Positions 42,137 through 52,991 of a stretch of 64,000 nt of DNA are shown piece after piece (positions within the stretch are counted from its first letter, which is position 1; each line of letters begins with the position of its first letter). A program made the position numbers and the translations under genes. The notes below the pieces were generated by a model. That model did not search any database. It had not been told where the DNA came from and saw only the letters and a list, made by a program, of their open reading frames with translations. The stretch is from contig MCGO01000114.1 in assembly GCA_002104985.1 (NCBI GenBank), positions 1 to 64,000 on the forward strand, given 5' to 3'. This DNA is from Rhizoclosmatium globosum (taxonomy: Eukaryota > Chytridiomycota > Chytridiomycetes > Chytridiales > Chytriomycetaceae).

Positions 42137-42715
42137 TATGACACTCAATCCTGGGTATTAGTTACAGGCTGACGGAACTAAAACGATTCCTTTTGTAGGA
42201 CGGCAACAGACACAAAATTGACTTGCCGGGTCTTCTTCGTTTTCGGTAACGTTTTGCGCACCGGTGAGGAATGGGCTTTTTGATGGTTTGTTCTCCCGAC
42301 TTAATCTCCAATTCGTTTTTATCCGTCTCGTCGGCAAGTATGGATTTTAGAACCTTCGTTCTGCTATGATACAATTCTTCGCTTCATATTTATGACATGG
42401 CTGTCGGCAACGGATGCATTCAACAATTGAGTTTGTCCATGTATCCTTATCAGTGCCCCAACATCATTGGCTGAACATCCTTCGCTCTTAAAGCTTACGT
42501 CTGCTTTTTATCGAAGAAAGTCTGCGAATGAGAATCTTTCGGGATTCGGTCGGAATTCTGTTATCTCCGCCAAAAATTCCGGCTCAAGCCCTCCGCCGCA
42601 TCATACCTCCGAACTTTGTGTCTTGATCATTTTTGTGTCTCCCACATGAAAAATAGCATTTGCAAACATCTTCTGTTGGTACAAAGTAGAATTCGTTCTT
42701 TAATAGTTCTCAACG
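42137..42715. other. Intergenic region upstream of copy I
   Basis: About 580 bp without a gene. A short stretch at 42536-42570 (GATTCGGTCGGAATTCTG) recalls the body of the SINE-like repeat but is too short to call. Confidence 0.4.
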
Positions 42716-44821
42716 TTACTCAACATCATCATCTTCTTCTTCTTCATCCACCTCATTTCCATCAACCCAATCTTCATCATCATCCTCATCACCAACACCT
42801 TCCCCAGCACCTCGCGCAGCCATCAACCCCCGCAACCGCTCCACAATCCACCCAACACTTCCCATAATACCACCTCCATCCCCTCTCTCCTCCTCATCCA
42901 CCTCTGCAACAGGCGGCATAGGATCAAAAGCATCCAACCGTAACGCGCGATGTTCATCAGGAAGGAACGGAACAAGCGCCTGGAAGTCACTACAATAAAT
43001 GTGTCGCGAAACATTCAGGGGAACGCCATCAGTATACATTTCGTCGCGTTTTGTGGTAAATTCGAGGACTTGAGGGTCTTCGAGAGATACAGTTTTAGCA
43101 AGTGTTGAGGCTGTTGCCCGGAACCAGGCGAGGGCTGAGGGTTCTTTCCAGAGATGGTGGCATCGTTCGGTGTAGAGTTGGAGGAGCAAGTGGATCGACT
43201 CTTCGGATTTTGTGCGTGGGTGTCCTGGGGGAAGGGAAAATAGTTGGGAGTTTGTGATTGTTGGGTCTGTGAGAGTAAGTTTTGAAAGAAGCAGGGATGG
43301 GAAGGTTGGATATTGTAACAGAGCTTTCTCAGACGTTCAGTTGAGTCGTTGTGGTTCTAATTCAGATAAAAATCAGTTAAGAATATTAGTGACGGCAAGA
43401 AAAGAGTTCCAAACCTCAGCTTTCCTCTCAGCTTCATCTTCAAAGACACAAAGAGCAACAGTAAAGCTCCAATTTGGAAGTCCTACGATTCCACCAGTAT
43501 CACCACCCCATTCATCCCAGCAACGCATAATCCACGCCCGTTCTCCACTCTTTGCTGCATACCAATCCATCAACTGCAACGCTCCAAGCGGGTCCGCCTC
43601 AGGATCCAGCGAATACAACAACTTGGACAATTCCAAACAAGTTCGCCAACATCCCTTTCTCGCCACGAACGAAATGTGACGCGAAACCGCAAGAAACAAG
43701 GCACGGTTTTCTGGATAAATGTAAGGCACGATACAATTCGCGGTTGCAAGGTTGAAGAGTGGATGGAATGCGCGTTCAAAGACAAAGAGGGCACGTTCAA
43801 TGTATTCTGCGGCGATGTTGATATCTCCGTTGTGCTTTGCGATTTCAGAGCATTGGAGGAGAGCATCAACGTGGAATGGATAGTGATGTACTAGATTGTT
43901 GATGGATCCGGGATCATGACTGTCCAAAGTGAAGAATTAGTCGCCCCTATTCACCAGTATTAATGGACGTACCTATTAACGCATTGCAAGAACAACATTT
44001 GAATCTCCTGATAACCTTGAGTATACGTGAAATCAAAGTATCCAGGCACTTTCTCCGCATCGGACGGCAAAGACGGCGACTGCAGCATATTCATTGTAAT
44101 TCCAACTTTGTTTGGAATACGGGGCCAGTGCTCTTTCGGAGTTACCAAGTGAGTCTTCGTGTTCAATGCAGGATTCATCATTACACGGCGTCGTTGATTT
44201 GCATTCTGACGCCCCCGTCCCAGTGCCTCTTGAGCAATCAATTTTGAACCAAAGAGACGACGCATTTCAGCATCTGCGTCCAAGAGTTTGAGGTCGATTG
44301 CAAGAAGTGGGCGTTGCTTCTTTTGGATTGGACCAGTTGATTCAGCAGAGACTGTGGGAAGTTCACCCAGTTTTGCATTTACTTCTTTCAAGGCAAGGTC
44401 GATTTCGTCAGGTTCGTTTGGATCAGTTTTAGATTGTGGCGGAGTTTGAATATCATCGTCGTCTTCGTCTTCTTCCTGTTGAAGCTGCTGCTGCTTGAGC
44501 TTCTTTTGCTTCTTCTTTGCAGCTTTCTTCTTGTTCTTTTGAGACGTTGCGGGACTTGGTTTTGGTTGGATGTCCTTGGGTTCAGGTTCCTCCTCTTCCT
44601 CTTCCTCCTCTTGCTCTTGCGGGTCTTCCCCTGCCATCAACTGTTGTATCTTGTAAGATTGTAGTGTTGTAATTGAGTTGGATCCAAACCATATCGAAAG
44701 CATTCATCTTCTTCACAAAGACAGGCTGCTCATCTTCGCTGCTTTCCACATCATTCGAAGCAGCTTGAGCCAGTGCCAGTTCGCGTTCCTTGAGAATCTT
44801 CCGTGCCGCCCGTGAACTCAT
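42716..44821 (-). CDS. TCF25: TCF25 / Rqc1 homologue, ribosome quality control
   Basis: Exons 44821-44690, 44640-43973, 43919-43415 and 43327-42716 join in frame to 638 residues. The start MSSRAARKILKER, the acidic then Lys-rich N-terminal third (EEEEEEEEPEP, KKKAAKKKQKKLK) and the conserved domain (INNLVHHYPFHVDALLQCSE, IERALFVFERAFHPLFNL, LFLAVSRHISFVARKGC, WKEPSALAWF) match TCF25. In yeast Rqc1 works with the Ltn1 ubiquitin ligase on stalled 60S subunits, marking incomplete chains for the proteasome. Exon 4 uses a less usual TCTGAG acceptor. The tail is acidic (EEEEDDDVE). The gene is divergent from RER1, with 52 bp between the two start codons. Confidence 0.93.
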
Positions 44822-44873
44822 TGTTATGTTCTTTCAAGTGAGCTGGAACTTTGAGAGAAAACAAACGCAACAA
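44822..44873. promoter_or_regulatory. 52-bp gap between divergent TCF25 and RER1 start codons
   Basis: Only 52 bp separate the two ATG codons. Both 5' leaders and any core promoter must overlap, or lie inside the partner gene. No TATA box is seen. Confidence 0.6.
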
Positions 44874-46066
44874 ATGGAGGCCTCTGAACCACCAGCCAAC
44901 AACGTCCAGCAGCAACTCTCTGCCCTTGAGAGGGTATTACCCATACCGTAAACCACCATCCACGATCTAACACGCTCCCCAAACCAATTCAGAGGTTCCA
45001 AACCATCCTCGACCAAACAACTCCATACTGGCAACAACGTTGGATCGGCACTGGAGTCCTCTTCCTCGTCTACATCATCCGTGTCTGGGTCATCTCCGCC
45101 TACTACATCGTCACTGTACGTCCACCCCCCTTTCATCCTTACCCCAACACTGCCAAAACTAACACCCAACCTGAAAATACCTACACAAATAGTACTCGCT
45201 CGGCATCTATCTCCTCAACCTCTTTCTCGCCTTCTTACAGCCAAAGTTCGATCCTGCCATGGAACAGATGGAGGAAGGAGCAGACGATGAGGCTGCTCTG
45301 CCAACAAAGAACGACGATGAGTTCAGACCTTTTATTAGACGGCTTCCTGAGTTCAAGTTTTGGTATGTGATCATGTCAGATATCAATTGGAGGAAGGAGT
45401 GAGGACGGAAGTGGAAGAGGGCGTCGAACGGGATTTGGACAGACCGAGAACGTACAGTCTCATGGATACAAACATCAAACGTATCATATCAAGAACAATA
45501 GCTTCTCTTCGCAGTTAGAAATGAAGAGATAGACGGGATGAGAATTGTATTGTCATGGAATCTGCGAAATTGGGGCTGGAGTCAAACACATCAATCTATC
45601 AAAAGTCGAAATTTGACCCAACGGGAATTACTGCTCTTTGGATATTCAAATGAGTCACAATGGAATTCTTGGACCCTTCCAATAGTGTTGGTTGGGAAGA
45701 ATGCATTTTATCGAGCAAACCTGTCAGAACTTTCGACAACCATGGACTATGCTCTAAACTGTAGACTCTGACTTTCTATGCTCATTATTTTCTATATTTA
45801 GGTACTGGGGCACTCGAGGTATCGCCACCGCGTTCCTTTGTACATTCTTCCCCATCTTTGACGTTCCCGTGTTCTGGCCTATTTTGGTGTACGTGTTTCT
45901 TCTCCACCCTTGCAGCTGAAATCATCTTAACTCTATGATTATCAGCATCTACTTCCTGATTCTCTTTGGTCTTACAATGAAGCAACGTATTAAGCACATG
46001 ATCAAGTACAAATACGTGCCATGGAACTTTGGAAAGAAGAGTTATGCCAAATCGGGGGAGAAGTAA
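44874..46066 (+). CDS. RER1: RER1, Golgi-to-ER retrieval receptor
   Basis: Exons 44874-44933, 44993-45115, 45193-45362, 45802-45888 and 45946-46066 give 186 residues, the usual length. RER1 is a four-span membrane protein of the early Golgi that returns ER membrane proteins in COPI vesicles. Hydrophobic spans are seen at [48 protein letters not shown] and [12 protein letters not shown]. The conserved [13 protein letters not shown] and [15 protein letters not shown] are present. The third intron is 439 bp, far longer than the rest; I find no gene in it. The gene converges with PPP2R3C, 173 bp away. Confidence 0.95.
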
Positions 46067-46239
46067 ACGGACTATGAGCTTGGTTCTAAAAGGAGTTTTT
46101 GCTTGTTGAAGGGTTAGAGCGAGGTTCGCTCTATGCTATTTTTTTATCTCGTTGTTTTTTGTTTTGATGAAATACAAAGTGATCGTGAGGAGATTTTATC
46201 GCAGACTTCGAAATTTATTTACAAGTGGAATTGGAAAAG

Positions 46240-47768
46240 TTAACGTCCCTCCAACGACTCACGATTATCATCTGCAAGAGATAATGTATTAACAACACAG
46301 CACGACCAGAACGGGAAGAAAACTTACAAGCCCAGAAACCGCGACAATCCGTCAAGATTGTCGTGATCGTTCCTCCAACACCACATTTTAGCAGATCTTC
46401 AAGTGTGATCTTGTCACCAACTTTTGGATTTGCCATATCAAATACTTCGTTCTACCGCAGCCGAAATACATTAGTTGCCGATTCTCACGTATTTAACCTC
46501 AACAGGCAACATACCACAACATCTGCAACATGGACCGGTTCATGACCAAACGAAATCATCTTTTCAACAACAGACTTGAAAAGATACCCGATTGTGAAAT
46601 CGTCCAAGTATCCTTGTGCCTTAACGTCCAGCAACTTGAACTGATAAGTAATCGATTCTGGCGCGTTCGGGTTCTCGATTGCAAGAACAAAGTCGACAAA
46701 CGTTTTGTAATCCTATCAATGATGAAATCAGAAATGTGACTACTATAGTATCACACAACGGTGTTTACCATATTCCCTCGTCGAGTCTGTCGTTCCTCAT
46801 ACACTCGGTCCAGATACAAATCCGTCAAGGTGCCATTATTAAATTTCGACATTTCCGAACGTGAAATCATTCCGTTTTGATCCGTGTCGAGACTAAGGTA
46901 TTGGCCATATATTTTGAGAGCAGAGAACGCAGAGAACCAGTTTGTCCTTTCGTAATCTTCAGGGAGTTCCGGTTCACGCAGTTCGAATAACTCCGTCAGG
47001 ATTGGAGAGAGGAGGATCTTTTGGATGGCGATTTTTCCTGTAGATGTCAGGGGGTGTTGGTGACATTGACAAGGGAATGAGAGAGAAGGAACCATGTGTA
47101 CCTCTCTTCAGTGGATCCATAAAGAACAAAAACTTTCGAACAGAAGAGCAAATGTAGTATTGATGCACAGAAGGGTTCAAGGAATCAAGCTTCAAAGAGG
47201 GAATCAGGTCCGCCACGTATTGATTCAACTCGGATTCCACAAGAAAGCCGTCATTATCAGCATCATAATACGAAAGATCGAGACGTGCTTGCATGAGTGA
47301 AACTTAGATGGGTCGTTAGATGCTGCGCTCTTCACCAAACAACACACCTTTTCTCAGCACATAGTTAAAGAACTGCAAGACAGAGATACATCCCATCTCA
47401 TCCGGCACAAACTTCAGAAATATAGATGGTTTAAAGAAGCGATGGAACTTCTGGTCCAACTGAGCCTTAATCGCCTGAAAGTCCAAGAAGGTCATTTTCT
47501 ATATTCAAGTAGGTAGACTCTGAATGTAAGCAGTCCCCCTTCGCAAACACTCAGGAAAACCACCCACCCGGGCATCGTCTGTTCCCTGAGACGCCGCCTG
47601 CCAAAGCGTGTCCCAAAGCACATCAAGTTCATCGTTCGTGAGCAACAGACATCGCATTCGATCGCAAAAGAGAAGCCGGGCATCGCGAAGTAGTTTTGCC
47701 GCGGCGGGCGACGGCGGCGCTTTCTTTGTCGTTGTCGTGGCTGAAGTCAGGCGCGGCAGTTGCTCCAT
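46240..47768 (-). CDS. PPP2R3C: PP2A regulatory B''-type subunit, PPP2R3C/FASS family
   Basis: Seven exons (47768-47568, 47498-47348, 47302-47102, 47037-46769, 46712-46515, 46451-46328, 46271-46240) join exactly to 391 residues. The body matches human PPP2R3C along its length: QFFNYVLRKV, LDLSYYDADNDGFL (EF-hand loop), IKLDSLNP..., RKFLFFMDPLKRGKI, RTNWFSAFSALKIYGQYL, SLDTDQNGMIS (second EF-hand loop), MDYKTFVDFVLA and the end GFWAYDDNRESLEG. The family targets PP2A to centrosome or cortical structures (FASS/TONNEAU2 in plants). It is missing from most Dikarya. The start codon is only 14 bp downstream of the stop codon of the C2H2 gene at 47783, so its promoter must overlap that gene. Confidence 0.93.
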
Positions 47769-47782
47769 TTGTTGGATACTTT

Positions 47783-48472
47783 TTAATTTGTTGATTTATT
47801 CTTCACACATCTCAAACTGTTCATGTGTCGTATCAGCGCATCCCGTCGTGCAAATGCGTATCCACAGCCTTCGATCGGACACTCAAACTGTTTGTTTGCT
47901 AAATGCGTTGCCTCGTGTCGTTGCATATCCTGCTTTCGAAAAAACCGGTTGTCGCAATAACTGCACGAAAAGTTGCGTGTTCGGTTGGCGTTTGGATCTG
48001 TGGATGTGAATGTGGGTGTGGATGTGATTGGGCTGTTATATTGAGAGGATGATTCTGAGCGTGATATTGGGCGGTATTGGTAGGGAGATGAACGGTGAGA
48101 GACTGGTGGCGTGGAGGAAACAGTTTCAATATGTACTTGGATTGGTGCGGGTCGGTCTGGAACTGTTTCTGCTGCTGGAAAGTGGTGCGGTGTCTCGAAG
48201 GTTGATATTGGGGGTAAAGGGGTTCGTTGTTCTGACTCAAACGCAATCTGCGGCTGAGCCCCGTTGAAGTCTGAAGTGCGCTGATTACTAGTAGACGAAG
48301 CAAGTGGTGCAAGTGGCGGCACAGACGCTTCCCTGCTTCGATCTGGCTCATAGAAGCTGCTGAAAGCCGGTGGGGGCAGCGTTGGAGCAGGTAGTGTTCT
48401 TAGTCCTAGCGTCGACAGGTACTGCGAGTAGTCTATGGGTGTGTGCGGGGTCGATGTATCAGTGCTCTGCAT
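47783..48472 (-). CDS. Paired C2H2 zinc-finger transcription factor (copy J)
   Basis: A single-exon protein of 229 residues starting MQSTDTSTPHTP; the frame extends upstream without an ATG. The N-terminal part is Pro/Ser rich and lacks the ENGDLL motif. The fingers are RFFRKQDMQRHEATH and a C-X4-C finger with AFARRDALIRHMNSLRC, very close to copy C. A polyadenylation-type AATAAA overlaps the last codons (ending NKSTN), and the stop is 14 bp before the PPP2R3C start on the same strand. It lies 26 kb from the main array, so it represents dispersal of the family. Confidence 0.85.
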   Translation of the reverse strand: MQSTDTSTPHTPIDYSQYLSTLGLRTLPAPTLPPPAFSSFYEPDRSREASVPPLAPLASSTSNQRTSDFNGAQPQIAFESEQRTPLPPISTFETPHHFPAAETVPDRPAPIQVHIETVSSTPPVSHRSSPYQYRPISRSESSSQYNSPITSTPTFTSTDPNANRTRNFSCSYCDNRFFRKQDMQRHEATHLANKQFECPIEGCGYAFARRDALIRHMNSLRCVKNKSTN

Positions 48473-48778
48473 CGCTCGCTTTCGTTTCACTCTTTCGTAA
48501 GTTGTTGAGAAAATTGCCCTGACCAAATCAAATTATGAGGGTTAGCCACAAATAGCCACACTTGCATTGAATCGTGGCTGTATCTCTAGCTCATGCTCAT
48601 AAATTAAAAGGGATAGTTATTTGCTTGTTTCCTCCCAATATATCCCTCCCCAGCCCTTTTTATTAGGGTAAGCAAAAAAAAAGAAAAAACAACTGCGCCT
48701 CACTTCGGCGTTTACAACGAAAATAAAAACAACAGTCCATCCGCACCAAACAATTCATACACTTTTAAACACTCGCAA
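48473..48778. promoter_or_regulatory. Upstream region of copy J
   Basis: About 300 bp holding the promoter of copy J and the 3' end of the RBM26/27 gene. No other gene is seen. Confidence 0.4.
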
Positions 48779-51348
48779 TCATGAAGCAAAGGATTCTTCC
48801 GCATTATTTTCTCCGGGAACAGCAGCAGAAACGGCAGGTGCGTTGGCGTCAAACCACGAAACAGGAAGGCTCTCGGCATTCGCCCCCTTTAACCCAACAG
48901 CCAGAACCTTTATAAAAAAATTTAGTTGCCACTTAAGTACAAGCAGTCTTGTTCTCACCTTTTCGCTCTCATGCCTAAACGCCATCTCCAACACAAGTTT
49001 CTCTTCATCATTATGGAAATCCAACATCGTAACACGACCCAGTGGCTAAAACACAGCACTGTTAATTACCCTAATAAAACTATTTCAACAACGAAATCAA
49101 TTTACCTCCAACTGCGACATCAAAAGCGCCTTCTCCGTCTCCCTCACACCCTTTACAACCAATTTCTTTGGCCGCAAGTCAAGCGACCGCGTAACAGGTG
49201 CTCCATACCCGCCACGACCACCTCTACCACCACGGAACCCTCCGCGTCCATGATACCCGCCTCTCAACACCGGCCCTGAAGCCCCAACAGGTGCAGCAGA
49301 GGCAGTTGCAACTTCAGGATCAACACCCATCTCAGCAGCAACAGCCTTCAACCTCTCCAACTCCTCTAAATCATCTCCTTCTCCACCTCCCACACCAGCA
49401 GCAGCAGCCTCTTCCGCAGCTTGCTTCTTTGCAGCAGCAGCTTCAACAGCCTTCTGTCCTTCCTCCAACATCCCCTTCACAATTGCGTTCACGCTCTTCA
49501 AACTCGCCATGAGTTCGGACTTCGCGGTGGGTGTTAGGGTCTTTGATTCGAGTTTCGCGAGGAGCTCTTTTTGGGTGGAGAGGTGTTGTGCAAGGAGGGA
49601 GTCGCGTTTTGCTTTTAGTTCTTGTTTGGCGAGGTTGATTGAGGTTGGGGTTGGGACTGATGGGTTGATGTAGGTTGTTGAGTGTGGGGCTGGGTTTGGG
49701 GTTGGGTTTGGTTGTGGGTTTGTGGAGGTTGGTGCGGTTGGTGTTGGTTCTGTTGCATCGCCGTAGAATACTTTCACGAATCGGTTTCCGAAAATGACAT
49801 CGGGTGAAGTGTGTGCGGCTTTTGCTTCGGAGGGAGAGGAGTATCGGATTACGGCGCGGGCATTTGGGATGTCGATTTTGATGTCGGTGATGGTTCCGAA
49901 TTGTTTAAAGTAGGTGTTCACTGTGTCGAGGGTGCATGATTCTGGGGGGATATTTTGGATTGTTATGGTTTCGCCAGGTCTTCGATATGGGGTTTGTTGG
50001 TTGAAGCCACCGCGGAAGGAACCACGCATACTACTGCCCCCACGGAAGGCTCCACGGAAGGATTGAGGTTGTTGGAATGAAGTATCAGGGGTATTCATTG
50101 GGTCTTGGTTGAATTGAGGGGGGTCATTTGAGCCATTCATTTGCTGTGCTCCGTCTGTGTAAAAATGTTGAGTTAAGGAACTGTAATTCTTGTGAAACTC
50201 ACCAAATGGCATGCCAACAGGTCCTCCTCGAATAAATCCTGGTGCCATCACTCCCATGGGGTTAGGACCACGATTCATTCCAGCACCAGGTCCCATCATT
50301 GGCGAGGGGCCAACGGGACCACCCATCATTCCCATTGGACCTGGACCTCCCATATTTCCCATTGGACCTCCGGTGTGGTCATACGGGCACGCTTCGGCAC
50401 GCGAACAGAAGCCCTTCGCTATTTTATAGAAGTTAGAAAAGCAGAACCGATCGTAAACAAATCCGAGAATGTTATCTCAAGTCTCCTTGCACTGCCTTCC
50501 TCCCTCCTCATGATAATCAATCTCAAAATACTATCAAATACTCACAATCAAATTCAAAACATCGGCCTTTTCGACGAACAAATCCGGGTCTCTGCTGCTG
50601 CCCAAACCCGCCTCGCATAGAATTATTGTTGAATTGTTGAGAAAACGACGGGTTGAAGGGCATCTGATTGAAACCACCAGCACCCCACTGATTGCCCATC
50701 TGTTGAGGATGCATTCCGTATGGTTGCTGTTGGTTCCTGAAACCACCGCGTCCTCTATTGTATCCCATGTCTACGTTGTTATTGTTGTGTTGGTTGAACT
50801 GCGCTGAGTGAGGATCCTCCGAACCGCCTCTCCGACGCCGCCTTGACCGCAGATTATCTTCATCATCGTCGTCGTCTCTCAAGTGCTCTGAGGCATCACT
50901 CCGCCTCCGTTTAGCGTCGCCGCCAATTGTTGTGTTTGCAACTGGTTCGACGGGCTGGGCCTGCGTCTGATTCTGGTTAAGATACGATTTGTCCGCGAGT
51001 GCCTTGAACAGTTTTGAGACGAACGGGCGGGTTTCTGGATAGTTTTAACTTGGTTTAGTTGGAGTCAAACGAGCAAGAAAGAAAGAACGAACGAACGAAC
51101 CGTGTCTCAGAAACTCGTCGAGTTGTTCAATACAACTTTGTTCGAGATCGGCGTCGCTGCGTTCGTGTTTGAGCAGTGCGACAACGTACTCGGCGAGGAC
51201 GGTTGGATCCGCGTCGCATCTGTTTAATAGGAAGTGGGTGAGGGATTAGTGCGCTGGCCTGTGAAGACCGCTTAATAGCTTACACTGGCTCAAGGACGGT
51301 TACTAGGTGCTGCTGTAGCGCATTCGTCTCTTCGTCTGTGAGAAACAT
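48779..51348 (-). CDS. RBM26/RBM27 homologue, nuclear RNA-binding protein
   Basis: Seven exons (51348-51284, 51219-51101, 51034-50546, 50418-50203, 50154-49106, 49045-48959, 48907-48779) join to 717 residues. Order: a PWI-like N-terminal fold (LEPVCDADPTVLAEYVVALL, CIEQLDEFLRHETRPFVSKL), an Arg/Asp-rich linker, a CCCH zinc finger split by an intron (C-X8-C-X5-C-X3-H, ending CPYDH), a Gly/Met/Pro-rich stretch, an RRM (ETITIQNIPPESCTLDTVNT ... FGNRFVKVFYGD) and a long helical C-terminus (KQELKAKRDSLLAQHL). Human RBM26/27 and fission yeast Rmn1 act in nuclear polyadenylated RNA decay with the exosome. All exon phases close, with no frame break in 2.1 kb of coding sequence. Confidence 0.9.
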
Positions 51349-51458
51349 TGGTGGTTCTTGGTTTTAATGGGAGAAAAAGAAAGAAGAATGGAAAAGAAGT
51401 ACCCAGTTTCAAATGTAATTTATTAGGGTATAATGTGCTTTATTAAGTCTGGGTATTC

Positions 51459-52855
51459 CTACTTTGAGTCCTGCTCAATCATTTTGGCGACTTCAACTTC
51501 ACTGTCGTAAACTGTATACAATGTGAAGTAGCCCGCGTTGGCAGCGCTAACCACAAGACCCAACATAAAGTGGTTAAAACCTCCTCCAAACACCGAACTC
51601 GCCAAACCCTTGTCGCGCATTGAACGAGCCCGTGCCGATGCTTCACAGCCCCGAGGAACACGAAGCTTGGAATACAAATCGAGGGCTTTATCCCAGTCTT
51701 TCAGCTTTGGGTATCGACGGAAAATGGCAAGAAGTGTTCCAACATCTTCCAATCCAGTTAGTAAACCAATTCCTGCATTCGGTACCATTCCATGCGCAGC
51801 ATCGCCAATGAGAATCACACGTTCCTTGCGGTATGTCTCTAAATCCGGCAAATCGTAAATACTCGCGGACGACAGGCGGAACGAACATCGCATCATCTTT
51901 TCAACGTATGGCGGTACACCCCAGCTATGCAACAAATCCGCCAATCGCCCAGCATGTTTGGGCAAATCAGTATATGGGCGATACTGCTCCTCATCGCCTT
52001 CCTCAGGAACCGGATCATTAAACGTCGTAACACGCACTGCCCCAATCTCTTCAGAAACCTTGTACACGACAACTTGATATTTCTTGTCGCGATCAACGTA
52101 AAACGCGCATTCGTCAATGTCCTTGATAACAATCCCGTTGTCTTTAGTTCGCACTACACCAATATGTCCCATCTCGCCCGTGAATTTCGCAACGAGATGG
52201 TTTCCAAATACTTTCCGACGAGTTGCTGAATGGATTCCGTCGGCTCCAATCACAAGGTCTCCTTTGGCGGTTGTTCCGTCTGCAAAGATGGCTGTTGCAG
52301 ACTCGCCATTTTGTTGCACATCCACGAGCTTCTTTCCTACAAAGGTCTTGACTCTGTTGCGGTAGCATGCTTGCATCAAGATGGACAAGAGCTGATGGAG
52401 GAAGGTGTAAATTGGTTGTATACAAGAGGTCATGCAGCCTTACTTTCGAACGAAGGATCTGCAGCGGAACTTGTAACTTTGGATCAGTCTCGCCGGCAGT
52501 CTTGTTCCATGTTTTCATATCCGCAATGACTTTAGAGGATCCATCAATCTTGGATGTTGATCCATATCGGGCTGCATTTCCCGCAGCCAGACATTCATCC
52601 AAAACACCGAGTGTTTGAAGTACTCGAAGACCGCCAGCCTGGATCAAGACGATCCTAACATGAAGGAGATCAGTTGAGGTTTCGGTCCTGACGACAAGGG
52701 ATACCTCCAGAGTCTCCAAAGTCCACGGCTTTGCCTTCTGTGATAATAGCAAGATCGACTTGATCATATAGTGTACATGTGATTCCGACTTGACTGAGAG
52801 CAAGTGCTGTCGCGGCCCCAACAAGGCCGCTGCCAACAATCACCACAGAAGGCAT
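51459..52855 (-). CDS. FAD-dependent monooxygenase, class A
   Basis: Exons 52855-52705, 52654-52444 and 52391-51459. The protein has the Rossmann FAD motif VIVGSGLVGAATALALSQVG at the N-terminus, the DG motif (VIGADGIHSATRRKV) and the GD motif (VILIGDAAHGMVPNAGIG). These identify a flavin monooxygenase of the salicylate hydroxylase / kynurenine monooxygenase / UbiH fold. The substrate cannot be told. Exons 1 and 2 do not agree in phase: one base is missing near 52654-52705 or a different splice site is used; with it the length is 431 residues. A hydrophobic patch near the end (FNHFMLGLVVSAANAGYFTL) might anchor it to a membrane. Confidence 0.85.
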
Positions 52856-52991
52856 CACTCCAATAACAAAAATTGAAAAAGACGATACTGTGTGGGGTGA
52901 ATATTCATAAATTTGCAGCATAATTCAGTAAACAGCAATTGCAGCTAAAGCAGCACTCAAATCCCATTCAACCTTCCATTCAACTCAACTC

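Noticed and set aside
42536..42600. Possible fifth copy of the SINE-like repeat
   Set aside because: GGTCGGAATTCTG resembles the body, but there is neither a head nor the GGTGTA end, and the match is too short.
45363..45801. A gene inside the long RER1 intron
   Set aside because: The 77-codon frame there has no motif, and the RER1 exons on both sides join in phase.
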